Below, piece after piece: positions 16,068-21,889 of a stretch of DNA of 21,889 nucleotides. Location of the stretch: positions 1 to 21,889 of the forward strand of contig JBBQKF010000054.1 of the NCBI GenBank assembly GCA_038326615.1, written 5' to 3'. The stretch is from JBBQKF01 sp038326615. Lineage in GTDB: Bacteria; Bacillota; Clostridia; Saccharofermentanales; UBA5734. The notes below the pieces were generated by a model. The model was given only the letters and a program-made list of their open reading frames with translations, did no database searches and was not told the DNA's origin. Position 1 is the stretch's first letter, and each line of letters begins with the position of its first letter. The position numbers and the translations under genes are program-made.

Positions 16068-16985
16068 CTATTCCTCAGAAACACTTTTTTTAATCAGATC
16101 CGGTTGACTGCTGTTATTTCCATAACTTTCATAAGCGCCGTATCCGTCTTTCCTATTATATGATCCATATTTTCCGCCTTTGTAATAATACCCATAACGT
16201 TTGCCATATATCTTTGAGTAGTCAACGGCATTAAGAACAACCCCAAGAAGTTTAGCATTTACAAATTCCAAACTCTTTATAGCTCTTTCGATATCTGGGT
16301 ATGTTGTGACCGCATGCTTAACTACAAGAACAACACCATCAGCTATCGCAGTAATTGCAATAGCATCGGAAACAATGTTTACAGGAGGGGTATCAAGGAT
16401 TATCAAATCATATTCATTCTTTAATGAATCTATTAATTCTTTCATATCATTACTTGAAAGCAATTCAGCAGGATTTGGAGGAAGGATTCCAGAAGTGATA
16501 ATGTTCAAATTCTTGTATTCTGTTGGCTTGATACCTTGTTCTAAAGTGCAGAGTCCCGCAAGAAGATTAGATAATCCAGGAATAGCTGGAACATTGAAAA
16601 ATTTATTAACACGAGGTTTTCGCATATCACAGTCAATTACCAAAACCTTAATATCCGTCTGTGCAAAAGCAACTGCAATATTTGCTGCGACAGTACTTTT
16701 ACCATCCCTAGGCATTGTGCTGGTAATAATAATTACATTACAGCCTTTCTTTTTCATAGAAAACTGTAGATTCGTACGAAGACTTTTGTAGGCTTCAACA
16801 ACGCTGAAGCGGTTTGTTGTTAAATTTGGATTAGAAGAATATGCGCCATATGGACTGTTTTTTCTTTCTGAATTATCTTTTTTATGTTTATTTTTATGAA
16901 AAATAACGTCTTTACGCGAACTCTTATTTTCAGAAATTACTTTTTTTGCAACCTTCTCTGATTCATCACTATTTAGATTCATCAT
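16068..16985 (-). CDS. Capsular BY-kinase (CpsD/CapB/YwqD type)
   Basis: A bacterial tyrosine kinase of 305 residues that autophosphorylates and partners a Wzz/CapA-like membrane protein. Motifs: EAYKSLRTN (64-72), Walker A around PRDGKST (92-98), Walker A' VIDCDMRKP (116-124), Walker B IILDTPP (195-201), and a C-terminal Tyr cluster with 11 Tyr between 256 and 288 (GYYYKGGKYGSYNRKDGYGA). The N-terminus has an extra, Lys-rich, presumably disordered head of about 45-55 residues, making it longer than the usual about 230. Two ATG codons stand in tandem; AAGGAG lies 11 bases before the first. The activator is the next gene upstream (17081-17764), encoded separately as usual in Firmicutes. Confidence 0.95.
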   Translation of the reverse strand: MMNLNSDESEKVAKKVISENKSSRKDVIFHKNKHKKDNSERKNSPYGAYSSNPNLTTNRFSVVEAYKSLRTNLQFSMKKKGCNVIIITSTMPRDGKSTVAANIAVAFAQTDIKVLVIDCDMRKPRVNKFFNVPAIPGLSNLLAGLCTLEQGIKPTEYKNLNIITSGILPPNPAELLSSNDMKELIDSLKNEYDLIILDTPPVNIVSDAIAITAIADGVVLVVKHAVTTYPDIERAIKSLEFVNAKLLGVVLNAVDYSKIYGKRYGYYYKGGKYGSYNRKDGYGAYESYGNNSSQPDLIKKSVSEE

Positions 16986-17080
16986 TGTAATAAATACTCC
17001 TTTTGGCTTTTGATAAATATGCGATATATAGTGTCTTTAAAATATTATGTGATTTTAAGCAGTTAGTAACAATCCAATTT

Positions 17081-17764
17081 CTATGACTCGTCATAAAGTG
17101 GTATAGCACCTAGAATAGGAATTGTAAAATGAGAAGCAAGGTCTTCTTCACTTTTTATTCTGGTATCAAGTATTTCGAGTAAAATTGCAATACCTGCTGC
17201 AATAACAAAACCAAGCATTGCACCGATGATTGAGTTTAAAAGAATATTCGGTGATGAAGGATCTATAGGGATAGTTGCTGGAGAAACAATTTTAACAGAG
17301 TCAGATTCTTTAACACGAATTATTTCGGCTGGAGCGAGCTCCATTATTGTTTTAACCAAAGTGTATGAATCAGTAGGGCTTTTACTATTGATTTTGACCT
17401 CGAAAAACTCGGTGTTATTAATTGAAGACAACGCAAGCATCTTGCGAATTTTTGATGCAGTATAAGATAATCTGGAATTAGTTGCTACGTTTGTAAGAAA
17501 GACATCATTGTTCAATATTATAATATAGGAATTAACGAGCTTTTGCGCATATTGCAAGTCGTTATAATCACCGACATAGTTTCCTGTTGTTCCAATATCT
17601 GCTTTGCCAGGAGTAACATACATCTGACAAGTTGAAGTATATGTGGGAGGTATTAGAAAGCTACTTATGAGAAATGCACTTGAAAATCCTATGGCAGTAC
17701 ACAAAACAATAATCCAGATTTTCTTTAATAAAACATTAATAATATCTAATATAGATAATTCCAT
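17081..17764 (-). CDS. Wzz/CapA-like polysaccharide chain-length regulator
   Basis: A 227-residue membrane protein of the Wzz/YveK type and the first gene of the exopolysaccharide control trio. Two membrane helices, at about 15-37 and 175-197, flank an extracellular domain. The Pro-rich motif before the second helix (IPIDPSSPNILLN) and the cytosolic tail ILDTRIKSEEDL are characteristic, and the tail is what normally activates the BY-kinase encoded 95 bases downstream. GAGGG lies nine bases before the ATG. No glycosyltransferase, flippase or polymerase gene adjoins the trio in this window, so the polysaccharide genes it serves must be elsewhere. Confidence 0.93.
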   Translation of the reverse strand: MELSILDIINVLLKKIWIIVLCTAIGFSSAFLISSFLIPPTYTSTCQMYVTPGKADIGTTGNYVGDYNDLQYAQKLVNSYIIILNNDVFLTNVATNSRLSYTASKIRKMLALSSINNTEFFEVKINSKSPTDSYTLVKTIMELAPAEIIRVKESDSVKIVSPATIPIDPSSPNILLNSIIGAMLGFVIAAGIAILLEILDTRIKSEEDLASHFTIPILGAIPLYDES

Positions 17765-17867
17765 TCAGTAAAAACCCTCACTTTGAATTTTATAAACAAT
17801 ATAGACTTAAGGATACTACAATAGAAGGAAAAAGACAATAAAAAGAGTTGAATTCAGTTCAATTATT

Positions 17868-17888
17868 TGTGGCACAACTTGTGACACA
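17868..17888. promoter_or_regulatory. Paired TGTGRCACA palindromes
   Basis: TGTGGCACA (17868-17876) and TGTGACACA (17880-17888) are two near-palindromic 9-mers separated by three bases, 104-124 bases upstream of the minus-strand exopolysaccharide trio. GC-rich repeated symmetric sites in an AT-rich gap suggest a regulator-binding site. I cannot assign the regulator. Confidence 0.4.
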
Positions 17889-17931
17889 GTTATAAAATAC
17901 AATAAAGTTTACAAAAATTAGAAAAAATGAC

Positions 17932-18244
17932 AGAGGTTTAATCAGAATATAAAAGAGAAATCAAAGCAAATTAGAAAGAAAATAGAGGTTTAATTAGAAG
18001 ATAAAAGAGAAATCAAAGCAAATTAGAAAGCAAATAGAGGTTTAATTAGAAAATAAAAGAGAAATCAAAGCAAATTAGAAAAAAAGACAGAGGTTTAATT
18101 AGAAGATAAAAGAGAAATCAAAGCAAATTAGAAAGCAAATAGAGGTTTAATCAGAATATAAAAGAGAAATCAAAGCAAATTAGAAAGCAAATAGAGGTTT
18201 AATTAGAAGATAAAAGAGAAATCAAAGCAAATTAGAAAAAAAAT
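17932..18244. repeat. Six 52-bp A-rich tandem repeats
   Basis: Copies begin with AGAGGTTTAA at 17932, 17984, 18036, 18089, 18141 and 18193. The period is 52 bases, with one copy of 53. Copies differ at only a few positions, for example TCAGAATA versus TTAGAAGA, and AGAAAG versus AGAAAA near the end. There are no intervening unique spacers and no ORF. The array lies in the 787-base divergent gap between the exopolysaccharide trio and ech. A simpler ACAAAAAATT-type run follows at about 18280-18330. The high identity implies recent expansion or active homogenisation. Confidence 0.95.
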
Positions 18245-18366
18245 AGGTGTGGAATTTTTGAATCAAATCAATATAAAGACAAAAAAAACAAAAAGTACAA
18301 AAAATTACAAAAAATTACAAAAAACACAACATAAGATAAAATAACTAATAGAGTGCTTAAATTTCA

Positions 18367-18419
18367 TTAGAAAATTCGCCACTTTCTAAATTGACAACAA
18401 ATAGAAATAGCAGTAATAT
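18367..18419 (+). promoter_or_regulatory. Candidate distal ech promoter with adjacent inverted repeat
   Basis: TTGACA (18391-18396) and TAATAT (18414-18419) are 17 bases apart, the -35 being perfect and the -10 matching 4 of 6. Directly upstream, TTAGAAA (18367-18373) and TTTCTAA (18383-18389) form an inverted repeat with a nine-base spacer whose right arm ends one base before the -35, a natural position for an operator. Confidence 0.5.
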
Positions 18420-18467
18420 TATAAAATTCATTCTAATAAAAAAATCATTCAAGAATTTGTTTTGTGA

Positions 18468-18496
18468 TTCAATTTTTTGCATTGGAATGTTATAAT
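18468..18496 (+). promoter_or_regulatory. Candidate proximal ech promoter, extended -10
   Basis: TATAAT at 18491-18496 is preceded by TGT, giving an extended -10. TTCAAT at 18468-18473 lies 17 bases upstream as a weak -35. The predicted start is about 50 bases before the echA GTG. A 13-bp AT palindrome (18516-18528) follows in the leader. Confidence 0.6.
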
Positions 18497-18551
18497 ACTT
18501 ACAACGATGTATGCTATTATTTAATAATTTGTCCTATATAATGGAGAAAGT

Positions 18552-20477
18552 GTGATAGGTATGGGGGTTATTTCATTTCTTGTGTTGTTCCCTTTTGTTA
18601 TTGCTTTCGTTCTGGCTTTTATGAAACGACAAAGTAAAATACGCGATGTAGTTATTTTCGCGGGTTGTTCGCTTTTGATAGTGGCATCTATTTACTACGC
18701 TGTAACAAGTCTTATGAGCGGTCAAAAAATAATATTTTCAATGGATGCTAAGATTATTGACAGAATAATCGAAATCATTGAAATCGGTCTTATGTGTTTA
18801 TTAATTTATTTCGGAATCCGATATAAGAAATATTACATTATATTGCTATCATTACCTCAGACCGCTCTAATGGTATGGGTTGGCTATTCAGGTAAAGGTG
18901 AAACTACTGCAAACCCTATACAATCAGATCTTCTGTCTGTTATGATGTGCCTCATAATTGGAATAGTCGGCTGTCTGATTTGCGTTTATGCGGTTGGATA
19001 CATGAAAGACTTTCACCATCATCATACAGAATATAAGGACGGAAGCAGATTTTTCTTTGCGATGCTTTTTGTATTTCTCGGAGCAATGTTTGGACTGGTA
19101 TTGTCTAACAATCTTATGTGGATGTACTTTTTCTGGGAGATTACAAGTATATGTTCTTTCCTTTTCATTGGATATACGAAGACTAAGGAAGCAATTACCA
19201 ATTCTTTCAGAGCTTTATGGGTTAACCTTTTAGGCGGACTTGCTTTCTCAATTGCAATAACTTATAGTGTTTTTGTGCTTAATATAATTGATTTACAGGG
19301 ATTAGTTGCAAAAGGATCTTCCAATGCTCTTGTGGCTGCGGTTCCAATTGCGCTTCTAGGGTTTGCAGGACTTACGAAGAGTGCACAGCTTCCTTTTTCA
19401 GGTTGGCTTTTAGGCGCAATGGTAGCTCCTACGCCAACATCCGCACTTATGCACTCTGCTACAATGGTTAAAGCAGGTGTTTTTCTTCTTATACGACTTT
19501 CGCCAGCGTTCCATGGTAATCTAGTAGGAATGATGATTACTATAATCGGTGGATTTACATTTTTTTCAACGTCCTTTCTTGCTATTTCACAAAGTGATGC
19601 AAAGAAAGTTCTTGCTTATTCTACAATTTCAAATCTTGGACTGATTACTGCCTGCGCGGGTATAGGAAGTCACGAGGCAGTCTGGGCAGGAATCCTGATG
19701 ATGATGTTCCATGCGATATCTAAGTCATTGATGTTTCTATCAGTCGGGGCTGTTGAGAATAGTATCGGTAGCAGAAATATCGAAGACATGCATGGCCTTA
19801 TCGTTAAATTACCGGAACTATCTTTTATAATGATTGTGGGTATTGCAGGGATGTTCCTTGCACCTTTTGGAATGCTTATATCGAAATGGGCAGCATTGAA
19901 GGCTTTTATTGATAACAACAATATACTTCTTGTAGTTTTTCTGGTGTTCGGAAGTGCAAGCACTCTTTTTTACTGGACAAAATGGCTTGGGAAGCTTGTT
20001 GCAATGATACACAACTCAGAGCGACGTCCAAATACGGTTCACGGAAGCGAATGGCTATCTCTGGCATCACAGGCTGTTCTTATGATTGCTTTGTGTATAT
20101 TTTTCCCATTGGTATCCCAATTCATGGTAGAACCTTTCCTGACGGATATGTTTAAAGAAACGATTCCGGCGATTATTAGTCAGGGTAATATGAATATAAT
20201 GCTTATTATGCTTTGCGCAATAGTTATTTTACCGATTGCAGTAAGATTCCTTACCTTCGGGAAAAAGAACAAGGTTGTTATGTCATATATGGGCGGTGCA
20301 AATTCAGGGGATGACAGGCACTTTGTTGATTCGTTTGGTGCAGATAAATCAATGTATCTTGCAAACTGGTACATGGAAGATTATTTTGGAGAGAAGAAGA
20401 TTCTTAAGCCTTCTGTGTATCTTGCTGCAGCGACTCTGATTGTGTTTTTGATTGTTGTGATAGGAGGCGCATTGTAG
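18552..20477 (+). CDS. echA: Ech hydrogenase antiporter-like membrane subunit EchA
   Basis: Ion-pumping subunit of the ferredoxin-dependent [NiFe] hydrogenase Ech, homologous to NuoL/HycC/Mrp antiporter subunits. Its 641 residues carry many hydrophobic helices. Conserved functional positions are visible: E196 in FWEITS, K276 in GLTKSAQLPF, the GAMVAPTPTSALMHSATMVK block with H301 and K307, and a final single helix after the YMEDYFGEKK segment. The length equals typical EchA (about 640). The GTG start at 18552 has GGAG five bases upstream; an ATG at 18561 is too far from it. The gene abuts echB without a gap, and the order echA-B-C-D matches known Ech operons, where H+ reduction by ferredoxin drives proton or sodium export. 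Confidence 0.93.
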   Translation: MIGMGVISFLVLFPFVIAFVLAFMKRQSKIRDVVIFAGCSLLIVASIYYAVTSLMSGQKIIFSMDAKIIDRIIEIIEIGLMCLLIYFGIRYKKYYIILLSLPQTALMVWVGYSGKGETTANPIQSDLLSVMMCLIIGIVGCLICVYAVGYMKDFHHHHTEYKDGSRFFFAMLFVFLGAMFGLVLSNNLMWMYFFWEITSICSFLFIGYTKTKEAITNSFRALWVNLLGGLAFSIAITYSVFVLNIIDLQGLVAKGSSNALVAAVPIALLGFAGLTKSAQLPFSGWLLGAMVAPTPTSALMHSATMVKAGVFLLIRLSPAFHGNLVGMMITIIGGFTFFSTSFLAISQSDAKKVLAYSTISNLGLITACAGIGSHEAVWAGILMMMFHAISKSLMFLSVGAVENSIGSRNIEDMHGLIVKLPELSFIMIVGIAGMFLAPFGMLISKWAALKAFIDNNNILLVVFLVFGSASTLFYWTKWLGKLVAMIHNSERRPNTVHGSEWLSLASQAVLMIALCIFFPLVSQFMVEPFLTDMFKETIPAIISQGNMNIMLIMLCAIVILPIAVRFLTFGKKNKVVMSYMGGANSGDDRHFVDSFGADKSMYLANWYMEDYFGEKKILKPSVYLAAATLIVFLIVVIGGAL

Positions 20478-21338
20478 ATGATACCAATAATAAGTGCTTT
20501 ACTTTTCGTTATTCTTGGGCCGATTCTTGGCGGATTTCTTGCAGGATTTGATCGTATCATATCTGCAAGAATGCAAGGAAGAAAAGGTCCACCTCTTTTA
20601 CAGCCATTTTATGATTTTTTTAAACTTATAAATAAACAGGTCGTAGTTGTTAATAACGTTCAGGACTTTCTTGTGTGGGGCTTTCTAATATTCATAGTTT
20701 TTACAGGCGCATTATTTTTCTTTGGCGGAGATTTACTTTTAGTTTTCTTTGCTCTGACACTTGCAGGAATATTACTTATGATGTCAGCATGTTCAGCAAA
20801 CTCACCTTACAGCTCACTCGGAGCACAAAGAGAATTACTTCAACTTATGGCATATGAACCAATGATACTAATTGTTGCAATCGGATTTTATGTTTCAACC
20901 GGGAGTTTTGCAGTATCAGATATAATTCAAAGTGAGATGTCGAACATTATTACCCTCCCTGGTATTTTTATAGGCTTTTTATATATCCTTACAATTAAAT
21001 TCCGTAAATCTCCATTTGACTTAAGTACATCCCATCACGCTCATCAAGAAATGGTTAAAGGACTTACAACTGAACTTTCCGGCAAAATACTGGCATTGGT
21101 TGAACTTTCTCACTGGTACGAAAACATTTTTCTGCTTGGAATAGTTGCAATATTTATTATTAACTCAACATGGTGGAGTATACCAATAGCAATTGCTGTT
21201 TGTATATTTACATACTTTTTTGAAATAATAATTGATAATGTTTTTCCACGTGTTAAGTGGGAAGTACTTCTTAAATCGACATGGCTTGTGACATTGGTTG
21301 CCGGTGTAATCAATCTTATGATTCTGTCATTTTTATAG
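20478..21338 (+). CDS. echB: Ech hydrogenase membrane subunit EchB
   Basis: Membrane anchor subunit of 286 residues, homologous to NuoH of complex I and HycD. The family signature ARMQGRKGPPLLQPFYDFFK follows the first helix (about residues 31-50), and the acidic cytosolic loop with SPFDLSTSHHAHQEMVKG (about 176-193) is the NuoH-like quinone-site loop retained in hydrogenases. About eight membrane helices are visible. The ATG directly follows the echA TAG, and its SD (GGAGG, 20463-20467) lies within the end of echA, so translation should be coupled. It links the soluble hydrogenase module to the EchA pump. Confidence 0.94.
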   Translation: MIPIISALLFVILGPILGGFLAGFDRIISARMQGRKGPPLLQPFYDFFKLINKQVVVVNNVQDFLVWGFLIFIVFTGALFFFGGDLLLVFFALTLAGILLMMSACSANSPYSSLGAQRELLQLMAYEPMILIVAIGFYVSTGSFAVSDIIQSEMSNIITLPGIFIGFLYILTIKFRKSPFDLSTSHHAHQEMVKGLTTELSGKILALVELSHWYENIFLLGIVAIFIINSTWWSIPIAIAVCIFTYFFEIIIDNVFPRVKWEVLLKSTWLVTLVAGVINLMILSFL

Positions 21339-21356
21339 AAAGCCGAGGATTTAAAT

Positions 21357-21797
21357 ATGTCAAGTGTATCAAAATCACCATGGCTCCTGCATTATGATGG
21401 ATCGAGTTGCAATGGATGCGACATAGAAGTGTTGGCTTGTCTGACACCGATTTATGATTTGGAACGCTTTGGAATAATAAACACAGGAAATCCGAAACAT
21501 GCTGATATACTTCTTATTACTGGAGGCATAAATACGCAGAATGCCCCTGTTGTTAAACAAATTTATAAGCAAATGCCAAATCCCAAAGTTGTTGTGGCAG
21601 TAGGAGTTTGTGCTTACGATGCAGGTATTTTTAAAGAATGCTATAACATGGTAGGCGGTGTTGATAAAGTAATTCCAGTAGATATTTATGTACAAGGATG
21701 CGCTGCAAGGCCTGAAGCAATAATAGATGGTGTTGTAAAAGCTATTAGCTTGCTTGAAGCAAAAAATAATGACTGGAAGAAACGGGGAAAAAAGTAA
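21357..21797 (+). CDS. echC: Ech hydrogenase small subunit EchC
   Basis: NuoB-like small subunit of 146 residues carrying the single [4Fe-4S] cluster proximal to the [NiFe] site. The four ligands are C18 and C21 in SSCNGCDIEV, C85 in VGVCAYDAG and C115 in VQGCAARPEA. The short length separates it from the longer HycG/HyfI proteins of formate hydrogenlyase. GAGGA precedes the ATG at about eight bases. The stop overlaps the next start as TAATG, so echD is translationally coupled. Electrons should pass from ferredoxin through EchF clusters to this subunit and to EchE, both beyond the window. Confidence 0.95.
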   Translation: MSSVSKSPWLLHYDGSSCNGCDIEVLACLTPIYDLERFGIINTGNPKHADILLITGGINTQNAPVVKQIYKQMPNPKVVVAVGVCAYDAGIFKECYNMVGGVDKVIPVDIYVQGCAARPEAIIDGVVKAISLLEAKNNDWKKRGKK

Positions 21798-21889
21798 TGG
21801 AAGACGAAATAATTAAAGAAAATGTAAATAAAGAAAATGTAAATAAAGAAAATGTAAATAAAGAAAATGTAATGAAAGAAAATGTAATG
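21797..21889 (+). CDS. echD: Start of a gene with KENVN pentapeptide repeats, probably echD (partial)
   Basis: The ATG overlaps the echC stop as TAATG. The visible 31 residues are MEDEII followed by five pentapeptides, three KENVN then two KENVM, and run off the window edge. From its position this should be EchD, the NuoC-like subunit of Ech, but nothing of the conserved domain is visible, so the name rests on gene order alone. The hydrophilic, repetitive start would be a disordered extension not expected for EchD as I know it. Confidence 0.7.
   Translation, partial: MEDEIIKENVNKENVNKENVNKENVMKENVM
21815..21889 (+). repeat. 15-bp in-frame tandem repeat, five copies
   Basis: Five contiguous copies of AAAGAAAATGTAAAT, the last two ending in ATG instead of AAT, running to the window edge and possibly beyond. 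Being a multiple of three, copy-number change would alter protein length without shifting the frame. Each copy also contains ATGTAA or ATGTAATG in another frame, that is, a start codon directly followed by a stop. Confidence 0.95.

Noticed and set aside
17932..18244. CRISPR array
   Set aside because: The 52-bp units are contiguous and nearly identical throughout, with no unique spacers and no cas genes.
18552..21797. Complex I or formate hydrogenlyase genes instead of Ech
   Set aside because: The order A-B-C, the 641-residue pump subunit and the short 146-residue small subunit fit Ech; complex I and Hyc/Hyf operons have different order and longer small subunits. The large subunit, which would settle it, is outside the window.

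Overview
The window looks like a chromosomal segment of a low-GC, anaerobic Gram-positive bacterium of the class Clostridia. Four things point there: strong AT bias with AGGAGG-type ribosome binding sites, the start of an Ech-type energy-converting [NiFe] hydrogenase operon (echABC and the first codons of echD), a Firmicutes tyrosine-kinase/PHP-phosphatase exopolysaccharide module, and ammonia-dependent asparagine synthetase AsnA. A cellulolytic Clostridium relative (Ruminiclostridium/Acetivibrio type) is my guess, from recollection of gene families only. I see no rRNA, tRNA, transposase or phage gene.

Layout. (1) 97-5577, plus strand: a sensory cluster with a soluble PocR-PAS histidine kinase, an Rcp1-like single-domain response regulator, and a large REC-PAS-GAF-like-PAS-GGDEF-HD-GYP protein that should both make and break c-di-GMP. 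(2) 5598-7511: an 11-bp A-tract repeat array, then two minus-strand genes, an AAA/ABC-type ATPase that appears to start at a rare ATT codon and a small orphan protein. (3) 7623-9448, plus: a perfect 21-bp palindrome and a strong promoter in front of a tight three-gene unit, made of a metallothionein-like Cys-rich DUF1292 protein, a second DUF1292 protein and a DUF2156 (acyl/lysyl-transferase-like) protein. (4) 9682-15059, plus: a CPBP intramembrane protease, another A-rich repeat array, asnA, and a 985-residue membrane-anchored extracellular protein with Asp-box repeats, a jelly-roll-like region and a glycosidase-like region. (5) 15301-17764, minus: the Wzz/CapA-like chain-length regulator, BY-kinase and CpsB-type phosphatase of an exopolysaccharide control module. 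(6) 17765-18551: a 787-bp gap with six 52-bp tandem repeats and two candidate promoters. (7) 18552 to the end, plus: echA, echB, echC and partial echD, with very short spacing or overlap.

How the parts work together. The first cluster senses small molecules (PocR/PAS/GAF) and sets c-di-GMP levels. c-di-GMP commonly controls surface polysaccharide and attachment, so a link to the module at 15301-17764 is plausible but is not shown by the sequence. Ech couples ferredoxin oxidation to H2 production and ion pumping, fitting a fermentative anaerobe.

The most unusual feature is a family of unrelated A-rich tandem arrays in one window: 11 bp, 13-14 bp and 52 bp between genes, and 15 bp inside the echD reading frame. 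The best candidates for new biology are the ATT-initiated ATPase, the palindrome-controlled Cys-rich DUF1292/DUF2156 unit, and the large surface protein beside asnA.
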